The notes under the pieces are model-generated. The model saw only the letters and a program-made list of their open reading frames with translations. It had not been told where the DNA came from and did no database searches. The translations under genes and the position numbers were made by a program. Shown in pieces: positions 24,001 through 34,515 of a DNA stretch of 64,000 bases. Source of the stretch: Meloidogyne chitwoodi (Eukaryota > Nematoda > Chromadorea > Rhabditida > Meloidogynidae); assembly GCA_015183035.1 (NCBI GenBank), contig JACZZP010000002.1, forward strand, positions 558,001-622,000. Direction: 5' to 3'. Each line of letters starts with the position of its first letter. Position 1 is the stretch's first letter.

Positions 24001-27000
24001 ATTGTTCCTTCTTCATTTGGCCAACAACAACATCAATATCAACAATTAATACAATGTTTTCCGCCACAGGTTGGTCAAGTTGTTCCGCCTACTCAACAAT
24101 TTCGCATTCAAACACCTTCACAACAACAATTTCGTCCAACACAACAAATTTCACAGGGTTTTCAACAAACGGTATGTTTTAATTTTTTCTTTGTTTATTT
24201 TCTTTTATTTTATTGTTTGTTTTTGTGTTTTGTTTACTTTGTTTTGATATTTTCTGATGTTTTTCTGAAAATATTTGTTTTTGTGTTTTAGTTTGTTTTT
24301 CTGAAAAATACAAATACTTTTTCAGAAAAACATTAAAACACAAAAACAAATATTTTTTCAGAAAAACATCAGAAAATATCAAAACAAAGTAAACAAACCA
24401 CAAAAAATTTGTTTTGTGTTTTAATGTTTTTCTGAAAAAGTATTTTTTTATGTTTTTATTTTTCTTTTTATTTAGACTGCAACAACTCGTCCACCTTACG
24501 GAACAGACAACAACTTTTATTCTTCTCTACAACAAAACACACAACGTTATCCTAATACACAAACAGGACAACAAACTTTTTATGGAACTCCATTACAACA
24601 ATTCAACAACCCTCTTTTAGGACAACAACAAAGATTTACCCAAAGAGGTAATCAACAAAAACAACATTTTGGTGGTAATTACCGTGGTGGACATCAATCA
24701 TTTGGAGGGCAACGATTTCAAGGACAACAACGGTCTTTTGATTCTAATAGATTTGGAGATAAACGTAGGCGTAGTAGGTAAAAGTATTTATAAAATTAAT
24801 TTTAATTTTATTTATTTATTTATTTTTAGGTCCCCACCAAATGAACAACGCAAACGTTTAAATATTGTCTCCAACACTGAAAATGATAATTCTTCTACTA
24901 TTGACTCTTCTACTGAACAAACAAATCGTCCAGATTATGGGAAAGGACGTTTTTGTGTTCAATTGTCTAATGTACCTTATAAAGCTGCTTTTAATGATAT
25001 TAATGAGTTAATTTATTTTAGTTTTTTTAAATTATTTTTTTAATAAATTATTTTTAAAAGATATTTATCTCAATCAAGAGCTGTTTGTATTAAAGTTACT
25101 CGTGTTTACATTCCTGATAAAAATTACACTGATCGATGGATTGTTGAGTTCGATAATGAAGAAAATTCTAGAGCTTTAATTAAATATAGAGGAGATATTT
25201 TTGGACGGACAATAAGGTTTTTTTCTTTAAATTTTAATTTTATTTAAATTAAATATTAGAGCCGAACGAATTCCTCCACGTCGTGCTGATGAGCAATATG
25301 CAGTTGCTGAGCCAGATGAACGCGATTTGGGTCGTGGACGACGAAGAGATAATATTCGAAGAGATAGAAGTCGAAGTCGTAATAGAGAAAGAAGTCGAGA
25401 TCGTCAACGAGATTCTAAGGAAAGACAGAGTAGCAGGGAAAGAGAAGGTTTTTATTTAATTGTATTTAAGTGTTTAAATTAAATTTAAAAAAAAATTTAA
25501 TTGTAAAGATAGTGGACCTAGAAGTCGACCACCTCGTCGTTCTACAAGTCCAACACGTAAAAGAAGTGTTAGCAGAGACAGAGGCCCGAGGGATCGAAAT
25601 AGAGATTTTAATAATAGAGAAGAATATCGCAATAGAGGTGGTGAAAATGATTTTCAAGGAGGAGGAAATAATCAATATCATCAACGAAGAAATTCTGGTT
25701 TAGGAGGGCGTAGATGGGGAAGAGATAATAATAATAATAATGGAAATAATAATAATAATGGTGCTAATCAACCTGTTCCGTTATTTGGAGCTTTTGCGTT
25801 TCCTAGTACTCAAGCAAATCAGGCAATTTTATTTTTTTTAATTTATTTTATTTTTTGGAAATTAATTTAAAAATGACTGTTTTTGATATTTTTACAGTTA
25901 ATTTTTAAATTAAAAATATAAAAAGGGTTATATTGGGAATATCGGCCACGTTAGTCTAATCAAAAATCCCCAGGCAATAATAAACAAAATAAATTTTGGA
26001 GAATTTTTTGTTTGTTCTTTCAAAGATTAAATAAAACCAAAATTATATTTAAAATTTTTAACAAATATTTTTTAAATTTAGGCAGTTTATAATGCAAAAT
26101 CTGGTTCTACTGTTCAACTTGGTACAAAAGATAACAAGGTTTTATTTAAATAATTTATTTTAATTATTTTTTAAAATTATATAGCCATTACCTCTTCGTT
26201 CATTTGGCCCTCCTTCACAATTTTTCCCAACACCAACTTCAACAACAAGTCAAAGTTTTCGTTTTCCTCAATCTATCTATCAACAACAACAAAATTGTCC
26301 TCCTCAACAAATTAATAGAAATAATGGACTTACAACACCCTCTTCGCCAACTTCTTCACAAATCCAAATGTCGTCACCTTTTAGACAACAACATTATGGA
26401 AGTGGACAATCAACACAACAATTTAACTCTCAAAATTATCAAATAAATTCAAGAATGACGGGGGGAAATTCAATGCAATTGGGTGGAATTAATTCAAGGC
26501 AGAATGCTTCACAACAATGTATTTTTATATTTAAATAAAAATTATTAAATTTTTTTTTAATTTTTTAAGCTCCTCCAAAATCATTTTCTCCAATATCAAT
26601 GGATTCTACAAATTATGGTTCTGCTTTAATTATTCAAGAAGATAATTGTTCTGTAGATGGAAAGGGAAACGAAAGTAGTGGTGAAGTAAATATTTAATTT
26701 TTATAATTTTAATATAAGGGGAATATTAGGATAAACGAGTAAATGTACTTGTGGTTAAGTTGGTAGTGTTATAACTTTTAAAAAATGAAAGCAAAGTTTA
26801 ATTGTAAGAAAAGCTGGTAATGATGATTTTGAAGCCAAATCTTAGCTGCTTTTGTTCTGTCGTTGCCCGAATAGGGCAGAACCCGCGATAGACAAAACAG
26901 TGTTGTGGTGACCAAAAGGCCGAGTCTGAGCCAGCAAATTTAAAAAAAAATTAATAAAAAAATTTTTAATTTAAATATTTTAGATGTCTTCTTCAATGAA

Positions 27001-27115
27001 AAATAATTCAAATGATATTCTATCAATGACTTCTTCTCTTCCTTTTGCTTTAACAGTAATTCCAGATCAACCTCCTTTGGATTTGCTTGAACCTAATGGT
27101 GAAGACAGCAATTAA
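21041..27115 (+). CDS. RBM12: RBM12-like RNA-binding protein with RS-like region
   Basis: Eleven exons, 21041..21389, 23723..24171, 24476..24777, 24830..25006, 25061..25216, 25260..25447, 25509..25822, 26082..26138, 26185..26518, 26570..26685 and 26984..27115, give 857 residues. Residues 1-90 are an RRM of the RBM12/SWAN type: VIRL-like start IIRLQNLPLSA, then VNIVGGHLGDAFIGFASDED and SKIRLMLSSK. A long Gln/Pro-rich region is followed by a second RRM-like segment (FCVQLSNVPYKAAFNDINEYL, WIVEFDNEENSRALIKYRGD). Next comes an Arg-Ser/Arg-Asp stretch (DRSRSRNRERSRDR), a Gly/Asn-rich part, and a low-complexity tail. Nuclear RNA binding, perhaps in splicing, is inferred from the family and the RS-like stretch. 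The exon ending at 25822 needs a GC donor (CAG|GCAATT). Intron 1 is 2.3 kb. Orthology to RBM12 rests mainly on the first RRM. Confidence 0.82.
21390..23722. other. Large first intron of the RBM12-like gene
   Basis: 2.3 kb without recognisable coding sequence. Around 22.33-22.47 kb it repeats ttctgatt-type words, the complement of the ATCAGAAT repeat seen at 7.8 kb and 27.8 kb. The remainder is plain AT-rich DNA. Confidence 0.5.
24230..24400. repeat. Long foldback repeat in an RBM12-like intron
   Basis: Starts tgtttactttgttttgatat and ends with the complementary atatcaaaacaaagtaaaca. Inside, gatgtttttctgaaaatatt pairs with its complement in the right half, giving arms of roughly 65-75 bp. A further part copy of the same arm follows at about 24405..24455. 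Confidence 0.8.
26700..26950 (+). other. GC-richer tRNA-like or SINE-like insert in the last RBM12-like intron
   Basis: Within the intron 26686..26983 a stretch of higher GC begins with an A-box-like GTGGTTAAGTTGG and contains cgttgcccgaatagggcag and ggtgaccaaaaggccgagtc. It does not fold as a tRNA by eye and no clear B box was found. Possibly a short interspersed element. Confidence 0.35.
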
Positions 27116-28018
27116 TAAAAAGAAAAATAAAAATTTATTTTAAAAGCGTTTAATTCAAAGTTTGAGTAATTGTATCGGTAGTCTAGTGGATTAGTCGCTT
27201 GCTTTGTTTATTTAAATGTTAAAAGTTCGAATCCAAGTTTTAAAAATTATTTTCTGTGAATGATTAAAAACAAAGATAGGGACATCTGAAAAGGATCATT
27301 AATGTTGAAATATATTTACAGTTATCCCTGTATGACACAGAAAATAAATTTTTAAATTTTTTTAATAATTTTGTTACCCACTTAAAGACAAAAAAATAAA
27401 CATTTCATTTTATTATTTTATTTCAATATTTTATTTTTTTAAAGAATTGCAAAATATATATTTTTTTTAATTGTTAAATTTTTTGCATTCTTTAAATAAT
27501 TTTCCCCTCAAAAAATTCTTTTTTATTTTATTAAAAATGATTATTCTCTTGATTATTATTTTTTGATTTAAATTAAATATATAATTTATGTTTTTTTTTG
27601 GTAAAATGTTTTGTTTTTCTTTTATTATTTTTTAAAATTGTTTTTAATGATCAAATTTATTTTTTAATTTTGTGTTTTTTTAGATTTTAGAAATAAAATT
27701 CTGATTTTTAAAAATTAAATAAATATTAATTAATTCTGATCTATACAAAATTATAAAAAGATGGAGATCAGAATAAACCGAAAATTATCAGAAAGAAAAA
27801 TATACTGTAATCAGAATTAATTCTTAAAAATCAGAACAAATTTAAATAAATCAGAATAATTGAAATCAGAACAAACAATTAAATCAGAATTAGTCTTAAA
27901 AATCAGAATAAAATCTGAACAAAAATCAGAATTAATTTTTAAAAATCAGAATTAACTTTTAAAAATTGGAATAAAACTTAATTAAATCAGAATTAATTCT
28001 TCTTTTTTCAGTTAAAAA
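27116..28018. repeat. Intergenic region with dense ATCAGAAT repeats
   Basis: From about 27.71 to 28.00 kb, directly before the DEF8 start, the word atcagaa(t/c) occurs over a dozen times at irregular intervals, often as attaattcttaaaaatcaga. The earlier half is AT-rich spacer with one tRNA-like relic. Confidence 0.6.
27172..27243 (+). pseudogene. tRNA-like relic downstream of RBM12-like
   Basis: A box TAGTCTAGTGG and B box AGTTCGAATCC about 45 bp apart, 57 bp after the stop codon. Stems beyond the boxes are poor. Confidence 0.45.
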
Positions 28019-30431
28019 ATGTCTCAGCCTTCTTCAAATTATTTTAAATCAGAATTTGAAAATTTTATTCAAACACAAATTTCTGGTTTAATTTTAGCAG
28101 AACGTGAAAACAACAATTTATTAAATAAAGAAGAAGAATTAATTATTTCTATTGATTTTTGTAAAAAATATTTAATTGAAAATATAAATAAAAAAGAAGG
28201 TAATAATAATAATAATGAAAATGATGATATGGAAAAAAGACGTTCACAAGTTATGGAAAAATTAGTGGAATTAAAATTGGAATTGGAAATGCATAGAGTA
28301 AATTTTAAATTAAATTTTATTTTTTTATTAAATTACCTAAATTAATATTTTTAAAATTAAATATTAAATTAAATAAATATTTAAATTTAATTAAATTAAT
28401 TTTATAGGAATCTTTACAACTTGGAAATGACCCAACAACCATTAAACGTGTAAAATATCATGATTTTGTTTTACAATCAGCTAGTGGTACTAATGTTTAT
28501 TGTGAAGCTTGTTTATGTATAATTTGGAGATTAATTCAATATTGGAGAAAATGCAAAGGTTTATTATTATTTTTTTAGTAAAAAAAGTATTTTAAAATTT
28601 CTAAAAATATTTCAAAATGTGTCAAAATAATTTATATATTTTTAAGATAATTATTTATTTAATTTTATTTTTTTTTAAAAAAAAAGTTTGTGGCTTTCGA
28701 ATTCATGATAAATGTATCGAACAAATTCAACGTCCATGTATTGGAATTCAACTATCTAAACCTGATTTTTCTCTTTCTCTTCAAATTTGCCCAGAAAATT
28801 CTCTTAGAAATCAAAATTTTCGTTGTGCTGAATGTTTATCAGATATTTCTTTTGGTTTTTATTTTTCTTTTATTTAATAAAATAATTTTTTTCCTTTTTT
28901 TGATGAAAATCAACAAAATAAAATTCCTCGTCTTTGTGATTATACTGGACTTTTTTATTGTAGCCGTTGTCATTGGAATGGTAAAAAATATATTTAAATT
29001 TAATTTTAAAAAATATAATAAGACCATTTATTAATTTTCTCTCCTCTTTTTTAGTTTTTCTGAATTTTTTCTGATTTTTGTTTTCCTTTTGGGAATACCC
29101 TCCCACCCTTCCCTCTATCCGTTCACCCTTCTTTACCATAAAAATAAGAATTTTATTTTAAATAATAAATTTATTTTTTTTAGATACAATGGTTATCCCA
29201 GCTAGATTAGTTCGCAATTGGGATGCTAACGTAAAAGAATTTAAATTTATAATTTTATTTTATTTATTTTTTTAATTTTTAAGAAACGTCCAGTCTGTCG
29301 AGCAACAAAACAATTATTAACAACAATCATAAACAAACCTTTAATTAATTTACCAAATGAAAATCCTTTACTTTTCAAATTTGTTAATAATTTAAATAAA
29401 ATTGGAAGACTTCGAAATGATATAATGCTTATGAAATGTTATTTTGTTAGTTGTAAGGTAATATCTTTTTTTAGTTTGATCATAAGTGAAAAATAAATAA
29501 ACTTTCTTGTGTGCCCGGCTAGCTCAGTCGGTAGAGCACCAGACTCTTAATCTGGTTGTCGCGGGTTCGAGCCCCGCGTCGGGCTGTTAATTTTTTTTCT
29601 TCTTAAAAATGGTTTAAATTATTAATTTTATATATTTTTATTTTTTTAAACGTTTATTTAATTTTTTAAATTAATTTGATTGAGAAAAATTAATTTAAAT
29701 GAGCTTTTTTAGTAAACATATAAAATTCAATAGTTAACCTAGTTTTTGACCGATAACTTTTCTTTGGATAAAGTTAAAAATAAGAACATTAATTCAAAAG
29801 ATAGAGCAGATTCTTCGCTACAAAATGATATATAGATATTTAATATAACTTAAAATACTTTAAAGTTATTTTCAAAAAACTAATTAAAACATTTATTTTT
29901 ATTTTCTCAGATAGCCAAAAAACTTCGAATTTTACAACATTTGAATAGATATCAACATTTTGTCGAAACAGATATAAAATATACACTCGAAGATCTAATA
30001 AGACTATCGACTGGAAGTGGTGGTTTACTCAAAGAAATAGAATCGATAGTTGAAATATTTAGTAGACATATAACCCAAGAATGTGAAATTTGTAGAGGAA
30101 ATGCTTTTTTCTGTGAATTGTGTTCAGATGAACAGGTTTTTTTTTTAATTTTTTTTTAATTTTAATTTTTTTAAATTAGAGAATTTATCCATTCAGTGAT
30201 AATGTTGCAATTTGTAAAAGTTGTTTGGCTGTGTATCACAGGTATTTTTTTAATTTTTTAGATTTAGAATATTTAAAATAAAATATTAAAAAAAAATTAA
30301 TTAATTTTTTTAGATCTTGTTTTGATCATTCAAGTAAACGCTGTACTAGATGTGCCCGTAGAAGGGCTAGAAGAAAGGCTATAATGACTAAAACTGAAGA
30401 AGAAAAAGAAGGGGAAGAAATAAATAAATAA
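28019..30431 (+). CDS. DEF8: DEF8 homologue, C1 and RING_9-like zinc fingers
   Basis: Exons 28019..28297, 28408..28558, 28687..28854, 28903..28980, 29184..29230, 29284..29457, 29911..30135, 30180..30241 and 30314..30431 give 433 residues. The order matches DEF8: RRSQVMEKLVELKLEL; a C1-like finger (KYHDFVLQSASGTNVYC, VCGFRIHDKCIEQIQRPCI); ICPENSL with RCAEC; CDYTGLFYCSRCHWND; MVIPARLVRNWD; NPLLFKFVNNL and LRNDIMLMKCYF; RYQHFVETD; CEICRGNAFFCELCSDEQ; and a closing SCFDHSSKRCTRCARR. DEF8 belongs to the Rubicon/PLEKHM1 group that binds Rab7 through a zinc-rich C-terminal domain and acts at late endosomes and lysosomes; that role is from the family. The junction 28854/28903 has no AG acceptor (the intron would end in TG), yet homology demands the join. 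A tRNA-Lys gene lies in the intron 29458..29910. Confidence 0.9.
29513..29585 (+). tRNA. tRNA-Lys (anticodon CTT)
   Basis: A 73-base cloverleaf with a well-paired acceptor stem (GCCCGGC with GTCGGGC, one G-T pair), D arm AGCTCAGTCGGTAGAGC, anticodon loop ACTCTTAAT giving CTT, and T arm GCGGGTTCGAGCCCCGC. It lies inside a DEF8 intron in the same orientation as the gene. Confidence 0.96.
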
Positions 30432-30514
30432 TTTAATTAATTTTTTTTATATAATTATTAATATTAATAAAATATATTTTTTTTAATTTTATTAAAAATA
30501 TAGTTTAAAGACAA

Positions 30515-30562
30515 TTGGCCAATAGGTGTTTTTATCTAAAAATGTCACTTATATCCGGGTAT
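30515..30562. repeat. Family B fragment downstream of DEF8
   Basis: Contains ggtgtttttatc and cacttatatccggg, resembling the family B ends, in the spacer between DEF8 and the convergent secreted protein gene. Weak and partial. The rest of 30432..30980 is A/T-only sequence. Confidence 0.3.
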
Positions 30563-30980
30563 TAAATATTTATAAATTTAAATTAAATTATTTGTAATTT
30601 AATTAAAATTATTTTAAATTAAATACATATTATTTAGACATTAAAAAAATAAAAAAAATAATTTTATCAAAAGTTACACTGAAAAAAAAAATAATTTTTA
30701 TTTTTAAATAATTGACATTTTAATTTTAGGAAATTTATTTTAATTTTAAAAAAATAAATTTATTTTAAATATATAATAGTTATTTTAATTTATTTTGAAA
30801 AACAGCATTACTGGCCAAATAAAAAATATTTTTTCTCTAATAAAAAGGCATTAAAAAAAAATTTTTTTTTTAATTTAATAAAAAAGAGTATATATTAATT
30901 TTTATTGGAGAAAAAATATTTTTTTTAAATTTAAATAAGAGATTAATTTATGGCTTAAAAAAAGAAATTAAATAAAACCT

Positions 30981-32316
30981 TTAAATTTTAATGTCATTAA
31001 ATTTTTTGCCCATTCCTTTGAAAAAATCAGTAACGTCAACAGTAAAGAATTTTTGAATGTCATCAATAACTTTGTCAAAACCATGTTTTTTACTAATTTG
31101 GCTAACTTTGTCTTTTATCATTTCCCATAAGCGAAGAAGATATTCGTGAAATTCTCTAGCACGTCTTTCAGCCATACAATCAAAATCACAATCCTATAAA
31201 ATTAAAAAAAATTAAATAAACGTTTAAAAAAATAAAAATATATAAAATTAATAATTTAAACCATTTTTAAGAAGAAAAAAAATTAACAGCCCGACGCGGG
31301 GCTCGAACCCGCGACAACCAGATTAAGAGTCTGGTGCTCTACCGACTGAGCTAGCCAGGCACACGACAAAGTTTATTATAAAATTAAACTTATATTAAAT
31401 AAAAAAGTAGAAAAATACAAAAATTAAGCAAAAATGAATTTTAAAAATATTTTTAAATTTTTAAATTTACTTGAGTAGGTTTTCCAGATGTTGGCAATTT
31501 CTCTTTCTGCTTTTCCAACTCTTCGGGTGTTTTGCCACAATCACTTAAAATGGTTAATTTGTTGTAATGATCTAAAGAAGAACAATCAAAATTTTCATTT
31601 CCTTCAAGATCAACAGCCTTTTTTTATTTTAAATTATTAATAAATTTAAATATAAAAATAAACCTTTAAATCAGGGAATTTATCTAACAATTCGCTCTCA
31701 GTTGGTAAATTTTTAATTTTATTATTTGTTAATCCAATAACTTCAAAACCTCTCAACTTTGATTTTGGTATTTTTAGGCTTTCCAAATTAAGTGAATGGC
31801 AATGGACTGCCTGAAAGAATTTAATTATTTAATAAACTTTTTAATATTTTTTAATTTTTAAAAAATTTCAAAATTTGGAAAAAAAAATCCGCAAAATTTA
31901 TCCGCAACAATTAAAAAATAAATAAAGTCTAAATTTTAAAATAATCAAGTCCGTTACCTAATAAATTAATTTTTAATCTTTTCATTTAATTAATTAACAA
32001 AAAATAGGTAACCTAATTTTTTAAAAGTTGCGGACTTTTTCATTTAAAATTAAAATTGTTTTACCACTTGTCTAATATTTTCTAATATTTTAATTAGGGT
32101 AAATTTTTTTAAAATTTTCTGGAAAAAATTAATTTAAATAAAATAAATACATATTCATCAGTATTGCACATACATCCATCAAGGCAATCAAATATATAGG
32201 CTTTAATTTAATTTTAAAATTAAATTTAATTTAAAAATAAAAATACCATTGAATAAAGAAATACACAAGAATATTAAAGTGAAGAAAAAATTATTTAAAT
32301 AATAATTAAAAAACAT
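30981..32316 (-). CDS. Small secreted leucine-rich protein
   Basis: Five exons, 32247..32316, 32151..32200, 31664..31810, 31471..31617 and 30981..31193, give 208 residues with consistent phases. Residues 1-23 are a hydrophobic signal peptide (FFFTLIFLCISLF). A Cys-rich segment follows (FDCLDGCMCN), which resembles an LRR N-terminal cap. Next are two leucine-rich repeat-like stretches ([19 protein letters not shown] and LTNNKIKNLP, FPDLKAVDLEGNENFDC), then a Lys/Glu-rich helical region and a C-terminal helix with DVTDFFKGMGKKF. It looks like a short secreted or surface LRR protein. Such proteins can be matrix proteins or, in plant parasites, effectors; neither is shown here. A tRNA-Lys gene lies in the intron between the last two exons, in the same orientation. 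Confidence 0.75.
31288..31360 (-). tRNA. tRNA-Lys (anticodon CTT), second copy
   Basis: Same as the plus-strand tRNA-Lys except for a C to T change at acceptor position 4 (GCCTGGC against GTCGGGC), which leaves a T-G pair. All other arms are identical. It sits in the intron 31194..31470 of the secreted LRR gene. Confidence 0.93.
31860..32060. repeat. Possible small foldback in an LRR-gene intron
   Basis: aatccgcaa and tccgcaac on the left match gttgcgga on the right, and gttacctaat pairs with aggtaac inside. The tgcgga words recall the ends of the 372-bp MITE at 15.9 kb. Confidence 0.4.
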
Positions 32317-33046
32317 TTTTTAAATTTTATTTTTGCTGAAAAATTATTAAATTAATTAAAAAATTATTTTTATTAAAAATAAAAAAAAAGAAATAAAATT
32401 ATTTATTTAAAAAATAAAAATAAAAAAAGTAAAATAAAAATAAAAATAAGTAAATTGTAGTAGTCATTTGTCAACAAATGTTACCCTAAATTTTATTTAA
32501 TATGCATTTATTAAAATATTTTTAGCAAAGAGAAATTTAATAAATAAATAAAAAAATAAATAAAAAAAAAATTAGTTGATGAATCATTAATAAATTCAAA
32601 AAAGAAAAAAAATGTCTAAAAAAGTGCCACATGTTTAATAATAAAATAAACAAGAGGAGAAATACATATATATTGAGAAAAAATAATATTAGAATATTTT
32701 ATTTAAAAAAGGCAAAGATTAGAATTTTTATTAAAAAATTTTTTTTATTGTTTTTGGATATTTTTTGGTAAAAATTAAAAAAATTCGCGCCGAAACAAAT
32801 CTGCGCCGTGTTAACCCCAAAAATGCTTAAAAATAAACTTGAAAAAATAAATAAACTTGAAGAGAATAAATAAACTTATTTTTTACAATTGAGGTTATAA
32901 AACAAAGTTTATATATTTTAACCCTAAAATATAAAATCGATAAATATAATAAAATTATTTTAAAAAAGTAATTAAAAAATGAGTAAGAAAAGGAAGAGAA
33001 TAGAATTAATGTATCTTTTCAAGAAACAATTTTTAGAGAAGAGAAA

Positions 33047-33525
33047 AATTAAAAAAACACGTTTTACTTATTAAATATATATTAAATTTATTAAACACTT
33101 TACCTCTTAAATTAAAAAAATAAATAAATAAAGGTTAAAAAACCTCACTAAAAAACATTTAAAAATTAATTTAAATTAAATATATTTTTATTTATTCAAA
33201 AAGTCTAGATAATCTATCTTTAGCCTGTGATTTTAATGATTTTTTCTTTTGTTCAGATTCACTAGTATTTGTACTTGCTAATGATGTATTTTCTTCTGAA
33301 GCATTTAAATGTGCCAAAATATGTATTTGATTACCTTTATTTAAATAAAATGTTGATAAACAATCACCAAAATGTTTTTCAAGATAATTGTTTTGAAGAC
33401 TAAGTGAAGAATAATTAAATAATAAATTTTAAAAAATACATTTTCAGAAGGAATATATTTGTTAAGTGATTTTGGAACATAAAAAATAATTAAATTTTAA
33501 AGTTTTAACTTTAAAACACCTTCAC
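33047..33525 (-). pseudogene. Broken duplicate of the TRAPPC10 3' end
   Basis: Nearly identical to 38144..38650, including the last-exon text ending SRLFE, the stop codon and about 140 bp of downstream DNA. Compared with the intact gene it lacks 14 bases in two blocks within the last coding exon, which shifts the frame, and about 30 bases in the preceding exon. It has no upstream exons and cannot encode a TRAPPC10 protein. Confidence 0.85.
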
Positions 33526-34439
33526 AGACAAATGAGGGAAAGTGGAAGGAAAGCTTTGCTTAAAGTAAGATATAGAAATAGATAAATTTGATACAAATAA
33601 ATTTTTACAAAAAACACAGAAATTTTAATTTAATCGCAGACTCAAATGTTCAGATATTACAAAATTTCTGTAAATGTTTTTTACGTTGGAAACAGAAACT
33701 ATCAGCATCTTTTTTACATTTTATTATGTTTGTTTAATTGTTTTAATTTAGAAATACTATAAATTTTAATAAAATACAATTGTAAAATAAATTATTGCAA
33801 AAAACTGTTTTCCGGAAAAACATCCATTTTTACGGAAAATGTTTGTTTTGTTTTTTAATATATTTATGTTTTTGGAAACTATGTTTTGCAAAATGTTTTA
33901 CTGATAGTTTGTTTGATTTTAAAAAATTTGATTAATTTGTTTTTCAAAAAATAAAAACATAGTCTATATAGCTTGTTTTAGTAAAATAATATATAAACTT
34001 AAAATTATTAGAAGAGAAACCAGTGAAAATGGGACTGGCATTTTTAATGGTCGCCATTAAAATTTTTATAGATTAATGAGCATTTCAATACTAAAGTTGG
34101 ATTATCATAACCTTTTTTGATTATCAATTAGAGAACTTTGTGATAAGCTTAAAAACAGTTATCAAGTTGCGAAGGTGAATTACTAATATAATTTGTTCTA
34201 CAGAAGCCTGGAAAATCTAAATAATATTTGATAATTTGAAGAAAAAATGGCTGTTGTGAGAATAACGTCGTTTTTATTTTATATGCTTTTATTTTTATTA
34301 AAAATTTAATTTTAGTTAAATGTCATCTCTTTTATTAATACGAATAAATTGTTCAACTAGATGATAATTTATTAGTGATGACTGGGGACGGGCGCATGAG
34401 CCATTCTGAAAAACACTGCGAAAAATGATCAAGATGTGC

Positions 34440-34515
34440 CGTCCATGGTAATGATGATGAATCTATCAATAAGGTTAAAAATTGTATACTCTTAAAAATG
34501 GGGTAAAAAATGCCT
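34440..34515 (+). pseudogene. Fragment resembling exon 1 of the Gly/Gln repeat gene
   Basis: gatgatgaatctatcaataa, actcttaaaaatg and ggtaaaaaat match 36216..36285 with few differences, but the reading frame around it is broken. Probably a decayed partial duplicate. Confidence 0.5.

Noticed and set aside
24179..24403. Minus-strand 74-codon frame with repeated DVFLKKYLF
   Set aside because: Produced by the intronic inverted repeat; the opposite strand gives a similar frame.
28839..29139. Lys-rich minus-strand frames opposite DEF8
   Set aside because: They overlap well-supported zinc-finger exons on the other strand and have no recognisable content.
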